Assembly (NCBI GenBank): GCA_004352715.1
Contig: SCFE01000005.1
Coordinates: 1,591,292-1,655,291, forward strand
From: Hofstenia miamia
Lineage: Eukaryota; Xenacoelomorpha; Acoela
Direction: 5' to 3'
DNA length: 64,000 nucleotides
Part shown: positions 22,152 through 33,742 of the stretch, piece after piece
Layout: every line of letters starts with the position of its first letter
Numbering within the stretch: the stretch's first letter is position 1
Made by a program: the position numbers and the translations under genes
Notes under the pieces: generated by a model
Told to the model about the DNA's origin: nothing
The model's input: the letters and a program-made list of their open reading frames with translations, nothing else
Database searches by the model: none

Positions 22152-23222
22152 GAAAAGTCTAAGAAAGTTTCTAATCCCCTGAACCTCGGCGGGTGATAAC
22201 GGCGGTGGTGTTGAGAGAACGTCGGCATAACTTCGTCGCATGTTTATTGGCGGTGAAAGTAAGGCATGTTTTGGCGGGGATTGTTCAAAGGTGTTGGGCG
22301 GCGTTTGTAAAAATGGTTGGCGTGCGTTTGAGAACCGGTGTTGAGGCGGAAACGGTAAGATAAAAGATTTCGAGCTGGCGGTGTAGGTCTTTTCATCACG
22401 TAATCGCTGATTAAATACGCGGTTCGGCGGCGTGTTAAAAAAGAATTTGATGGAGCGTGCAAGCGTTGCATAACCTTGTTTAGTGTAGTGGATTCCATTT
22501 TTCGTGAATAAACTTCTATCAACAGAAGATCCTAAATAAAAACAGTTAGAGTTGTCGAAAACGGTATAATTTAACAGCTTGGCGTTTTGTTTAATAAGTA
22601 AATTTAGTTCAGCGGATTTTTTGTTTAACACCTCGTCCTTAGGAAAAGGAGCAACTTCACCAAGGAAAACTTTAGCTGAACTAAATTTAGTTTTAATAAC
22701 ATTAATTAATTTCTTATACTTATCTGTAAAATCTTCTTTCTTTTGCATTAAGTCGTTTCTTCCTATTGTAATGAGAATTCTCTTTACATTGTTCGATTCG
22801 GGATAAAGCGGAATTAAATCAGCTATGTCTTCAATGGTGGCTCCCGGATATGAATGAACACATGTAGCAGTTCTTAGTAAGCCCGGAGCTTTCAGATGAC
22901 GGTACATTGATGATCCGATGGCAAGAAATTCAGCTTCTGCTCTCAAGTGTTTTGGGCGTTGTATCTTCTTTTGTGTTTGAGACGGCACATGATTTATTTC
23001 TGGAGTTACTTGAGTAGTTTTGTTGGTGGATTCAGAAGGAGTTTCTTTGATGGCTGCTAGCATGTTGAACAGGATAATTAGTTCATCTCTGCCGAGATTC
23101 TTGAGAGGAGCTAATAATTTACTTTTGGTTAACTCCTCTTCAGGTAACGCAATGAGCGATGTAGCGTTAAGCGTGGTAAGCACAGCGCGCTCGCAAGGAC
23201 CGACTGCTCGCGGTGAAAGCAT
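22149..23222 (-). CDS. LINE copy B ORF1: SGNH/GDSL-type esterase-like protein (357 aa)
   Basis: ORF1 proteins of CR1-type LINEs often carry an SGNH hydrolase fold thought to help RNP or membrane association. Here block I is AIGSSMY (residues 101-107, candidate Ser104/105), a YPGATIEDI block lies at 125-133, block III is IGRND (153-157), and block V is NGIHYTKQGY (242-251). The family usually has Asp three residues before the His; here it is Asn242, so esterase activity is doubtful. Residues 1-60 are a conserved family-specific N-terminal region shared with copy C. The C-terminus (260-357) is Pro/Ser/Arg-rich, probably nucleic-acid binding. The start at 23222 is the first ATG after the 9-nt leader. 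Confidence 0.85.
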   Translation of the reverse strand: MLSPRAVGPCERAVLTTLNATSLIALPEEELTKSKLLAPLKNLGRDELIILFNMLAAIKETPSESTNKTTQVTPEINHVPSQTQKKIQRPKHLRAEAEFLAIGSSMYRHLKAPGLLRTATCVHSYPGATIEDIADLIPLYPESNNVKRILITIGRNDLMQKKEDFTDKYKKLINVIKTKFSSAKVFLGEVAPFPKDEVLNKKSAELNLLIKQNAKLLNYTVFDNSNCFYLGSSVDRSLFTKNGIHYTKQGYATLARSIKFFFNTPPNRVFNQRLRDEKTYTASSKSFILPFPPQHRFSNARQPFLQTPPNTFEQSPPKHALLSPPINMRRSYADVLSTPPPLSPAEVQGIRNFLRLF

Positions 23223-23233
23223 CGGTAATTATG

Positions 23234-24045
23234 GATGCCATTTAAGTTTAGCTTCTGTTGTGAACAATTTTTAGAATAAGTTTTTGGTTTTACAATACAA
23301 AATTGAGTTTTGGTTGGATTAACACGCAATTTCAGTGAGGCAAAATAGTGCGATAATTGAACACAGTCATCTTTAATTTTTATCATTGCATTTTCAATCG
23401 ATTATTGAACAAAATAGCATTGTGTCATCAGCGTATTGAATAACATGACAATTATTGTAATTACTTAAATCATTAACATATATATTAAAAAGCAAGGGAC
23501 CTAATATTGTTCCCTGTGGAACTCCTCTTTTAATTTCAATCCAATTTGAAAATGTCTCATTAATTTTAACTCGTTGTTTTCGAGTATTTAAATAATTTGA
23601 TAAAAGGGCTAGGCTTTGGGTAGACAAACGTAATTGCCTTTAATTTTTTAAAGTAAAATACAATGACCAATGGAATCCAACGCTTTAGAAAGATCTAGAC
23701 ATGCAATGGCTGTATATTCGTTATTATCAGTACTTTTCTTCCATTTTTCAGTAGCAGATAACAAAGCATCGTTAGTAGACATGCCTTTCCGAAAATCATA
23801 TTGTGTGTTAGAGTAAAGAATATATTTATTCATGTGCTCATTAATTTGGTTTGCTAATAGACTTTCGAAAATCTTACTAATTGGTGATGTTACAGAAATT
23901 GGTCTATAATTTAAAGTTTTCGGGATCACCTTTTTATAAACAGGAGTTATATTGACCATTTTTAAGTTTTCAGTGAAAATAGATTGTTCTATGCAAGTAT
24001 TTATAATGTAATAAAGAGGATCCGAAACAAATGCATAAGCATCTT
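23234..24045 (-). pseudogene. LINE copy A reverse-transcriptase fragment upstream of insertion B
   Basis: Stretches at 23648-24045, 23394-23627 and 23240-23386 carry 'VNITPVYKK', 'YRPISVTSPISKIFESLL', GTILGPLLFNIYVNDL, QYADDTMLF and 'KLRVNPTKTQFCIV' in that order, with frame changes near 23640 and 23390. The residues align to copy B's RT but are clearly divergent, showing A is the older copy. Confidence 0.85.
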
Positions 24046-24480
24046 TTAGAAATGAACAATAATGTAATTGCGATAAGTAAAAGGCATGTAATAATTCAAC
24101 GTGATAATCTGGTCCAAAATTTCTAAGGTGGTATAAGTATCTAACGCCAGAAGCCATTTTGGTAAGTTTTTTTAGTAGAAATTTATCAAATTTTAAATCT
24201 GTCAATATCAACACCTAAATATGTAACATTATCAGATTGTTTTATTGGAGCACTATTAATAATTAATTCGATCTTGTTTGTTATTTCTTTTACAGAATTG
24301 GGGAAAAATATAATGAATTGCGTTTTTTCAATATTAATTTTTAATTGATTGGATAAGAAATACCTAGAAAGATTTTCAATATCACTTTGTAAACTTTTTG
24401 TGCCCCTAAATGCATCATTATCTGGATTTGAGGCAAGGATAATCAGCAAATTGATAGAATCTGGCAAAATAAATTTTTCG
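24046..24480 (-). mobile_element. Second old LINE fragment (RT thumb region)
   Basis: The ORF at 24186-24467 reads 'SLQSDIENLSRYFLSNQLKI' and 'TYLGVDIDR', i.e. sequence after a YADD motif. It continues in another frame as 'YLYHLRNFGPDYHVELLHAF' before copy A starts. It is a different, more diverged LINE into which A appears to have landed with 5' truncation. Confidence 0.6.
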
Positions 24481-25018
24481 ATATTAAAGATTTTATTCTA
24501 AAAGAAAATATTAAAAACAGAAATATTTTTCTAAATACCCAAGATTTTGTAAAACTCTTGCTAAATTTAAATTTGGTGCATTAAAATACCCTAAAAAGTA
24601 AAAAAAATATGTGTGTTTAAAATATTTGCTATGCAGTGTTATGTAGCTATTTTCTTTAGACAATGATAATTATCATCTGTGTATGGTACATTGCCAAAAA
24701 AATGACTTAATATTATAACATAGGTTCCCTGAAATTTAGTGTTACAACGCAGGCTTCTAATGGGAAACATTTATTAATTCTATGTCCCTCCCACCCTATC
24801 TTATACCAATATCCTATAAGCTGTTTGGTTACGCCATGGCTCTATTTTGATAAATTTAATGAAAAATTTTTTGATGAAACTACGATGGTGAGTTTTGGTG
24901 TAGTATCTTTGTTGACATTAGTGCTTCATTAAAGGAGACAATATCGCATAATCTCAAATATTTGACCAACCGAATGGATTGAAATTGTAGGAAAAATGGT
25001 TGATAATCCACTTTCAAT
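24481..25018. other. Intergenic, nothing recognised
   Basis: AT-rich with no supported feature. Confidence 0.4.
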
Positions 25019-25350
25019 GATAAACTATGTAAGTAAGTTGATGATGCTGCTATGGGTTCACCATTAGGTCATCTCATGGCAGCATTTGCAATAGACATGA
25101 TTGAATGTAAATGTTTAAAAAAATCAGGAGTTAAGCCATTATTTCATGGCCACAATGTTGATGATTGTTTTCATTTATTTCAAAAAAGAACAACATTAAA
25201 GAATTTCACAATTACTTTTATAATCTGCATAATTCACTAAAATTCACTAAAAAAGAAGTAAATAATAATCAACTGAATTTCGTTGATGTTTGTATAACAA
25301 GTACAGCCTTGTGCATAATAGTTCGGACTAATTTAATAACTACAATTTAA
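25019..25350 (+). mobile_element. Penelope-like element RT fragment
   Basis: Two overlapping stretches read MGSPLGHLMAAFAIDMIE, then HNVDDCFHLF (the usual Y-V-D-D box with Tyr changed to Asn), then 'SLKFTKKEVNNNQLNFVDVCI'. This is the typical Penelope-type order: GSPLGP, xVDD, KFT.E...N.L.FLD. A frame change near 25220 shows decay. Confidence 0.75.
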
Positions 25351-25386
25351 GGGACCATATTTGTTTAAAGTTCGGTGAATTGTGGA

Positions 25387-25638
25387 TTAATGCACAAAAT
25401 ATCCATCTATCCAATCTACTTTCAACTGCTTTGACGTCAAACGAGAGCAAACTTTGGAAAGACGGGCTACATTTGCTTGGGAACACACCGTAGGTTTAGA
25501 AGGGTGTCCTCGTTTTACTAATGGCCCAATTTGACCGGTTTTTTTATAAAGTGAAATAATTGCAGATACTGTTTGCTTTGATAATTGAAGAAATTCGCAA
25601 ATTTTTCGTATTTCGAAGGAAATAGTTTTACCACGCAA
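25387..25638 (-). pseudogene. Tc1-like transposase N-terminal relic
   Basis: The minus-strand ORF encodes a helix-turn-helix segment ('KICEFLQLSKQTVSAIISLY') followed by 'KKTGQIGPLVKRGHPSKPT', as in N-termini of Tc1-type transposases. It lacks the DDE domain. Element ends were not located with confidence. Confidence 0.55.
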
Positions 25639-25639
25639 T

Positions 25640-26396
25640 TTTCAGAAATGTTGAGCTCAGACCTAAATGCTAACAGATACATTCTGAAATAAAAGCATTT
25701 ACACTTTCAAAGTACCAGTAACAACGAAGAGAACAACGTTAATGTGAAAAACATTAGTCCAAACTATTGTGCACAAAGCTGTATATGTTCCGGCTTTATT
25801 AGACGATGGCATAAAAAAATAACATAAGTTTATATACAACATGCTTTCAGAATTGTTAGTCTAAAATGCATACTCAAACAAATTAATAAAAACTACAATA
25901 GATACTTTGATATCAAAAATAGTGAAGAAAATCTGGAATGTGCAGGCTTATCCAGTGGACCGATTTTTTCTGTCCAATCCAATCCAATATAAAAATTTTA
26001 GAATTGTCCAAATGGAATCCAATTGAATTCAAATATCAGTTTGAGTTTGCTAATCCACATCTTCCATACAACATACACAACATGTTTTGTGAATTCAGGC
26101 CTAGTCCGGGAATTGTTAATTTTTAACTCTGAGTACGAGGTTTAATTTTATAAATATAACAATTGGATCTGCTAAATTTGAAAATGTTTCTGGTAATTTT
26201 AGAGATTATAATAAATCACACGCGCAATAGATTCTTGCAATCTATTTAAGTATGCATTGTGTTAGCAGTTTATATACCTAGCTGCTTTTTGTTCAGATAT
26301 TGGACACAATCCTTTATTATCTGATGTTTGTCTCGTCCGAATTCCTTTGATATCGTACTTTATTGTTTCAAATCAGCTGAATTTAAGCCAATCTCC
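25640..26396. other. Intergenic, nothing recognised
   Basis: AT-rich. It may contain the promoter of the small gene that follows. Confidence 0.35.
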
Positions 26397-29300
26397 ATGA
26401 CATCGACACGCAACATTGCATTGCAGTCGAAAACATTAATGGTGCAATTTAGTTTGGATAAGCGATCCCCGGTTACAGAATACATCAAAAATCGTGGAGC
26501 AGTACCTGGTATCTCTAACAGGTAAACGTTTTTTTGCAATTTAGGATTCGTTGTATAAATATTTCATATTTTTTTGAATGCCGCATTTATTATAGCTCAA
26601 AAAGAATCCACATTTGGGTATTTTTAAAATTGATTTAAAAATTAGTACATATTTCTTTATTACATTTGACCTATTCCAATTTCCTTAAGGATTTGTTGAT
26701 TTCTGAAATGACTTTTTGGATAGATATCAATTTAAAGACACCGATTACCATTAAATTTGAAATGTCAATTTTTAACTGACATCTAAATTTTGTAAAGATG
26801 TTCATGGATGAGCGTACAACGAACATGAAGTGTAAGGATTGATTGATTAAATTACAAATTGGTGTTATTGAAAATTTTCAGAATTTATGTCGGACATTTA
26901 ATTTGCTAAAACATTTATATGTGATTTTAAGTCAATTAAACTTATCTGCAATCTATGTGACCAATTATAATATTTTTAACTCATATCAGTGGGTGGGGGA
27001 TTGTTTATCTTTGTATATAAGAAAGCTATATATCAAACAATCTAAAACATTCATCTAACTAAGTTTGTTATAGTAAAAATTACTTAATAATCTCAACAAT
27101 GTAAAAGCGTTTGCCTTAATGCATTTGCAAAGGTTTCCGGTAGTAATCGGCCTTAAAGGCAGTAGCGAAATGGAAGACACAAGCATAGAGCGCATTTTGC
27201 TTAAACAGCAACAATTTTGGTAATTGAGTCTAACTTAATTGTTTTTTATATTTTAGCAGATTAGGTAGAAGAATGGAAAGCACATTTTTATATGACATCT
27301 TAACAATGTAATGCCATTAAAGGGACTTACCTTAATGTGTATTGTGTAGTAACACTGTCTGTTAATAAGAATGAAAGATGCGCATAACATGCAAAAATGC
27401 AAAATTATGTTGTGCCCAATGATCACACAAGCTTACTTGTAAAGCATTTATAAATTGAATAATGCATTAAATTTATTATGTATTTTATACTAATTGTCAT
27501 AAAGGTAAAAACTCAGTAGTGTAGAAGCAATTGTGAGAGAACTGAAAAACAATGAAGCGTTGCTGTTTTCCAAAGGACCACAGCACTAATAAATTCATCG
27601 GGATTAAAACATCACATTAAAATATAAAAATGCTTAAATACACACCTTTGGTCTTCCCCGTCAAATGCGACTACGAAAAATAGATGAAAAGTATATTACC
27701 ATAATTTAAAAGTAAGTAGAGGTCAAATATACTGAATAAATCATGTATTTACAGCCTCATAGCTGACTTAACGACTGCTCGAGTGCTAATTTATGGCACC
27801 ATTTAATTCGATTTATCAATTCATTGATTCACAAAATGCTGGGTGGCGTTGTAAATTAATATATCATTACAAAAGTGCAACTTGTGCATACGTGCAAGCC
27901 AATTCAAGCAGTGATTTTAATTTGACAAAAAGCCATCAGAGCCTTTAGTTTGCATTTGTTGCAGAAATGGTAAGGTAAGCGACCACTACTTTAGTTATCC
28001 TTTTCAAATTTTAGTGAAATTCAAATATAGAGAGTGCATTTCAGGACAGAACGCTTAGAATAGAGTATATAAATACAAGACTTACATGTAGTTTCCAATA
28101 ACTATTATATTTTGGGATATTCCTTTTCAGGTTTTATTCCCAATGAGAATCATTAGTATTCGAAGGCTTTTATATTTTTGTGGCAGCAACTCAATGCTTT
28201 GAGTCCACTCACAGCAGATTCGAAAATGCAATTGTACAAATGGACTTTGCGGAAGCTTTCGATCATAATAAACATTGTAAAAATTTGAAGCGAAAAACAT
28301 TAACGAAAAGGTTCCATTTTATAAATTTGGCAGTAACTTAACTAGGCGTTATCTTTTTTTGCATTGCTACCATTTAGTATTTGTCTGTTTTTGTGAAAAC
28401 CTTTTGCTTTAAGTAACTTTAAACTCCTAATTGAAATTTCATCATGTTAAAAGTTTCTCGTAAAAGATATTATTTTTAACGCCACAAACAGTAGAATATT
28501 CAAGATAGCGAATTATAGGAATACATTCTTCAGGCTTCCAAATGTGAGTTTTCTGTTAGGAAACACTTAAAAGAGTACTAGGATTTTAAATTTCATTTTG
28601 GGTCTACATATATTTTTATCAGTTTCTCGGACGTTTTGAAACGATATTTTTTCACTCAATTTCATCACCACTTGGCTGTCATCCTTCTCTTTTATATACG
28701 CCATGGAAACAGAATATTTAATATGAGCTGTAACCATGTTGAACATTTTTAACATGTATGCAATAATTTCTTTTTTCTATACCATTATTTTCAGTACATT
28801 CAGCTTGGGTGTATGTAGAAAGTTCAGGGACTCCATAATAATCTCCAAAATTACGCTAACATTTTTCTATGGACTTGATTCTATTCCATTTATATGCTCT
28901 TAGGAAAGTTTGAAAAATACAGATCACCTTTAAGAGTAAGAACTGAATGGAAGAAATATCTATTTTTTGAATTCAACTTTTTCAATTCAAATCAGACTAT
29001 GGTTATTGAAATAAATTTTAAAATACATTTAATTTCCAATTTTGTTGTCAGACATTGAAAGTAGTGCCAATGAGCATAAGTAGAACTACCACAAGAGAAA
29101 AGTTGGACTCCTTGAGGAAAATTTGTGAATTCATGATTCGCTTACCAAACACTGGTACAGGTATTTGATATTACAATTGAATTTCAATCTTAAAATTTCC
29201 CTACTTTTGCTGTATCCTTTTAGATTGAAGAGCTTTTTAAAATTATCACAAAAGAACAACGACCGTTTTATTATTAATCTTTCATGATGCGGTTTCCATT

Positions 29301-29944
29301 GTAAATATTAATGTTTAAACATGACTCATTATATACATTTGAGTATTTTGCCAGTTGTGAAGGTAGCAAAAGCGAAATAATTCATGTAAGGCTAATATTT
29401 TAAATAACCTGTTTAATAATAGGACATCATCAAGTTAATGAAAGTTGATTTCTTGTTCATTAAGAGCACATATCTGTCGTTTAATAAAATTTTACACGTG
29501 CAAACTCTTGAAATTGAAAATTATTTTTTAGCTTTTACATATAATCTCAAAGATTTGCGAAAATTAATTTGTTTTCAGCATTTGAAAGTCGGATTCTAAG
29601 AAATTGCAATGTAAAATTTGGATATTGTACTTTTGCCACGCGTAAAAACAATTCCCAAGCTTTATGTGAGTATTCACAAACGCTTGAATTCATCACATAT
29701 GTTAATTAATTTTTTACACATTGACAACTGATATTTAACACACATCATGCCCTGAATATTCCAGAAAGTTGTAATTTGAATACAGAGTTCTAATTAGGTT
29801 TACTAGTTTGTAAGCATATTCAGTGTGCTATGTACTTAAATATCAAATTCCAAATTTTCAGAAACTTTAAAATGAATTTTGCATACTCCAACTGATTTGA
29901 TTTTAGTAGTTGTGTGTAACCAATACTCCAAGCGCCATTACTAA
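26397..29944 (+). CDS. Proposed small gene with a 10-nt microexon (5 exons, 122 aa), function unknown
   Basis: Proposed from splice signals and phase. The exons are 26397-26521 (donor AG/GTAAAC), 27965-27974 (between TTGTTGCAG and GTAAGC), 29052-29160 (TTGTTGTCAG to GTATTT), 29579-29665 (TTGTTTTCAG to GTGAGT) and 29907-29944 (TGATTTTAG to stop TAA). The running lengths 125, 135, 244 and 331 keep one frame with no stop. The product is basic and soluble, with 'SLRKICEFMIRLP' as a possible helix and Cys-rich 'RNCNVKFGYCTF'; no signal peptide or membrane segment. I do not recognise the family. The last exon is the least certain: another acceptor further on could extend the protein. Confidence 0.5.
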
Positions 29945-31221
29945 GACCTTTAATTCGCATCAATAACTCATATAGCTAAAGCGAGGTAATCAATCAAATA
30001 CTAATGCTATTTAAGATTGACATTGGTATCTTTTGAATAGAAAAAGAGTTCCTATTGAAATATAACCATTTTAAATTTCAGTTGATATTGCACTAATTAT
30101 TTGTTACGTCTATTGAATTGCTGTTAAATCTAGCAGCATCCAATTCAACAATGATGTGATGACAGCAATTGACAATTGTTTGTACACAACAACGGAACTG
30201 CTAGTCAATCAAAAGAATTCAAATATATGTGTCAATTAGGCATTAGAATATTACACTGCCAAAAACTCAGCTTCAACAGGCTTATCAGCTTAGAGATACT
30301 TTGGTAAGTGCTTCTCTAGCAGAGATCTATCTAGGAATTTTTTCTAAGAGGAGTTGCCAATAAGAAGAAGTGATTAAGCGTTTATTCAACTTGACAATAG
30401 AATCTTCCCAAAACGCTTAAATCTTTGTTATTTGCTTTGTCAATTTGTTTGTTCTTGGTTAGCGTAGCAGGATCATTGGAAGTAACCTTCAAATTCAAAT
30501 ATATTACCTTTTCTTTGTTAAAATTTGAGACTAGTGAAAATTAAAATAATTTTAGTGATTGTATTTAAAATATATTAACATTTTATGCAGTGTATGCAAA
30601 GTAAAATGAAAATGTAAGACATTTCATTGCTTTATTTTCACGTTAAACAATGCCGCACATTTTCTGCGAACAATTTATTACTTATCCAATTTCACACAAA
30701 TCACGATCATTGGCCAAGATAGAAGCACTTAACGCAGCTGTTAAATTTCAATTGAAGTTGAAAAGTAAATTTGTGAAATAGTGCACTTTATGAGCGTCTA
30801 CTGGAATTCAAATAAAATATTGGAAACAGTAGAGTATTAAGGGTTGGATTGAGGCTACCATTACCACAACTTTTTAAATAAGGTGGCGATTTGAGACCAA
30901 TGTAAGAACATACATTATTTACTATTGAATTTTCCCTGAATAAAATTCAATTCTAAACTTTTATACAAATTTTAAATTTATATAAATATTTTCAAAGTAT
31001 ACAGCAATGCGGAGCGCAGGTACTTGCTTGTGTAATTTCAATTGGCTTCGCAGACCATCAATATTCATAATGTTGTTCTTGAATTAGTCATTTGTTGATT
31101 GCAATGGAGTTTCTACAAAAGCATATAAATCCCATTAAATTATTAATTAGCACAAGAAAGGAGTAATTACACGAACTACTGACATCTGTTGGAATGTAAT
31201 ATAATTTGATTTTTCTCAATA
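29945..31221. other. Intergenic, nothing firm
   Basis: AT-rich. An exon-like piece ends at the GTAAGT near 30304 (preceded by 'LQQAYQLRDTL' in one frame), but it could not be joined in phase to the exons upstream. Confidence 0.35.
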
Positions 31222-31357
31222 ATGTCTTCCTCCTCGGACGAACAGAGTGAAAGTTTACATGTTGAGGAGAAAATCCAGGCTTTGGAGGACAGCTTTGAAA
31301 ATAAATTTAGACAAAGACAAACCAATAGTGCGATTTTCAGAGAGAATGCGCAACTGA
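31222..31357 (+). CDS. Orphan first exon: acidic, coiled-coil-like N-terminus
   Basis: The ATG at 31222 opens 45 codons plus one base, then CTG-A/GTAAGT gives a consensus donor at 31358. The peptide is Ser/Glu-rich and then helical with heptad-like spacing ('VEEKIQALEDSFENKF'). No acceptor is visible just upstream, so it looks like a first exon. The next exon was not found. Joining straight to the kinesin first exon (37351) would hit a stop after two codons. It could be the start of a separate gene interrupted by the Harbinger element, or chance. Confidence 0.4.
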
Positions 31358-31852
31358 GTAAGTTAAATCTCAAAAAATCATCACTAGTCATCAAGAATCA
31401 TAGAACACTCTCAAAGTTCAATTACAAGTGTTCCAGTAAGAGGTATTTTTCCTACATTATAATAAAAAAATGGGATAATTTCAATAATTTAATATATATC
31501 TATTATTCTATATTTTGGACATTTGAGAAATGTAATTTAAAAACAGTTTTCTCTTGCGTTGTGAACTTTTTCATAGAAATATTAGCAATTCATATTATAT
31601 TATTGTTAGGCATATAACTGCATAATCTAAGTTCAATAAAGACTTTAAATAAGTAAAATAAATTCTAATTACAAACATTTTATTAAAACAATTACAGTAA
31701 ATAAATATTACCTAATACTCTGTTCAACCATGAATTTCTATAACACTAACAGGATGCGAACTAAATTTTTGTAATTGACCAAATCAGGATGAATGTAAGC
31801 GAGAAGGTGAGGTAAATCTGTTTACTTATTGATTGAATTTCACTGTGACTTA

Positions 31853-33742
31853 TACCCTGTTTACACGTGACATAAGACCGATCTGTCTCCAATTATCTCA
31901 AGACATATGTAGCGTGTAAACACCGAAAACATAAGACATACGAACTCTCAAGTAGGGTAATTATAAAACTGATGTAGATCAAATAATTTTGATTTTATTG
32001 TATGACTTCTGTCACGCTGTCACCGTGTAAACACTAAATCATAAAACGTATATGTTTTTGACTGCAGTTATTTAATTATTATGGAAGAAAAAGAGCAGTA
32101 TTTTTGACTTATTAAATTAAAAATAAATTATAAATCATATATTTTTTAGTATTTTATCCAATTTTCATAATTGAAAATAATATTTTTTCAATTACATATG
32201 CATATTTAAACATTACTTTTAGATAAATTTGCTAACAGATAAATCGGACCCATAAATAAATTAAATTAATTTGAAATTAGGAATGGGCATCCTCCAATCG
32301 AAATTCATTATCTATCAAAGCCTGAATGCCTCTTCGTGGTCTTCTTTTTATCCACGATTTTGTATATACTTTGCGTTTCCTCACGGGTGTATTGTTATGG
32401 ACTGCATAAATAAAAATAGGCCCATTGGTTTGTCTGTGCCAGTATCCTAAGCCCGTTATATCCGTAGCTAAAGTTTCTTTACTAAAATAGCTTAACAGTC
32501 ATAACAGTCTATCAATGTATGTTTACTTCAAAAACCAAATGAAGTACATAGGTGATACGTAAGTCTCGTTTCCCGAAGAAGTTCTACTGATTTATCGCAA
32601 TAATTGACAACACATCAAACAGTGTGAAAATATGTAATCATTTACTGGAAACTAATTGTTATTTATCGTAATAGTACATCACACTTCTAGTATGACTTTG
32701 CAAAATAAATAAATTACATTAATTCAATTCAAATGATATGGAGCATCATAAGTCCACAACTTACGATTCTTAAGTCACCATTTACATATTAATGCAATAT
32801 CAGAAAGTGATAGTGAAATAAACTCCCTGATTTTGAGTAATACAGTTAATTTTAGGTGACTCAGTGTAATATATAATGTGGTATGCTTTAATTTTTGGTT
32901 AGTTTTTCCCGAAATACATATGCGTAAATCGATATATAAAATTGATAGATACAAAATACGTATCCATCAATTGATTTAATCTACTTCAAACAAATCGTTT
33001 TAGGAATTAATANNNNNNNNNNNNNNNNNNNNNNNNNNNNNNNNNNNNNNNNNNNNNNNNNNNNNNNNNNNNNNNNNNNNNNNNNNNNNNNNNNNNNNNN
33101 NNNNNNNNNNNNNNNNNNNNNNNNNNNNNNNNNNNNNNNNNNNNNNNNNNNNNNNNNNNNNNNNNNNNNNNNNNNNNNNNNNNNNNNNNNNNNNNNNNNN
33201 NNNNNNNNNNNNNNNNNNNNNNNNNNNNNNNNNNNNNNNNNNNNNNNNNNNNNNNNNNNNNNNNNNNNNNNNNNNNNNNNNNNNNNNNNNNNNNNNNNNN
33301 NNNNNNNNNNNNNNNNNNNNNNNNNNNNNNNNNNNNNNNNNNNNNNNNNNNNNNNNNNNNNNNNNNNNNNNNNCACAAGTAATGTTTAAATATGCATATG
33401 TAATTGAAAAAATATTATTTTCAATTATGAAAATTGGATAAAATACTAAAAAATATATGATTTATAATTTATTCTTAATTTAATAAGTTAAAATTACTGC
33501 TATTTTTCTTCCATAATAATTAAATAACTGCAGTCAAAAACATATACGTCTTATGATTTAGTGTTTACACGGTGACAGCGTGACAGAAGACATACAATAA
33601 AATCAAAATTATTTGATCTACATCTGTTTTATAATTACCCTACTTGAGAGTTCGTATGTCTTATGTTTTGGGTGTTTGCACGCTACATATGTCTTGAGAT
33701 AATTGGAGACAGATCTGTCGTATGTCACGTGTAAACAGGGTA
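31853..33742 (-). mobile_element. PIF/Harbinger-type transposon with about 366-bp terminal inverted repeats
   Basis: The ends are TACCCTGTTTACACGTGACA and its complement, flanked by TTA on both sides (31850-31852, 33743-33745), the Harbinger-type target. The inverted repeats extend to about 32218 and from about 33377, unusually long for this superfamily. Inside, on the minus strand near 32290-32440, a reading frame gives 'RKRKVYTKSWIKRR' and 'RLEDAHS', like the N-terminal part of PIF/Harbinger transposases. The gap 33013-33373 may hide coding sequence. Confidence 0.8.
33013..33373. other. Assembly gap (361 N) within the Harbinger element
   Basis: A run of N next to the right inverted repeat. 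Long inverted repeats often break assembly. Confidence 1.

Larger units (their letters stand above)
18694..23231 (-). mobile_element. CR1-like LINE copy B, nearly intact (4.54 kb)
   Basis: A full-length non-LTR retrotransposon: 9-nt 5' UTR, ORF1 with SGNH-hydrolase fold signatures, ORF2 with APE-type endonuclease and reverse transcriptase, and a short 3' UTR ending ...CTGAATATAGATTTTTCTTCTTCTTC. It sits inside copy A between the codons for NGI and Q.DQVD. ORF1 has no break, and the only break in ORF2 is the -1 frame change at 21568-21574. This is the youngest and best preserved mobile element in the window. Confidence 0.9.
15813..24045 (-). mobile_element. CR1-like LINE copy A, host of two nested LINEs
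   Basis: One old reverse-transcriptase relic can be followed through two interruptions. From high to low coordinates: 24045-23232 (RT fingers/palm, YADD near 23443, up to the NLNGI block), then insertion B, then 18693-18481 (QVDNFKYSGITFD to VLY), then insertion C, then 16413-15813 (TDVNENF to the C-terminal FKFYNQDYS and the 3' tail). Alignment to the corresponding part of copy B shows that each break resumes at the next codon. Internal stops and frameshifts mark A as dead. It is 5' truncated at about 24045, where another LINE begins. Confidence 0.85.

Noticed and set aside
30258-30304. Extra exon ending at the GTAAGT near 30304 for the small gene
   Set aside because: Possible frames either hit a stop or need an unseen exon to match the phase; the exon at 29907-29944 fits directly.
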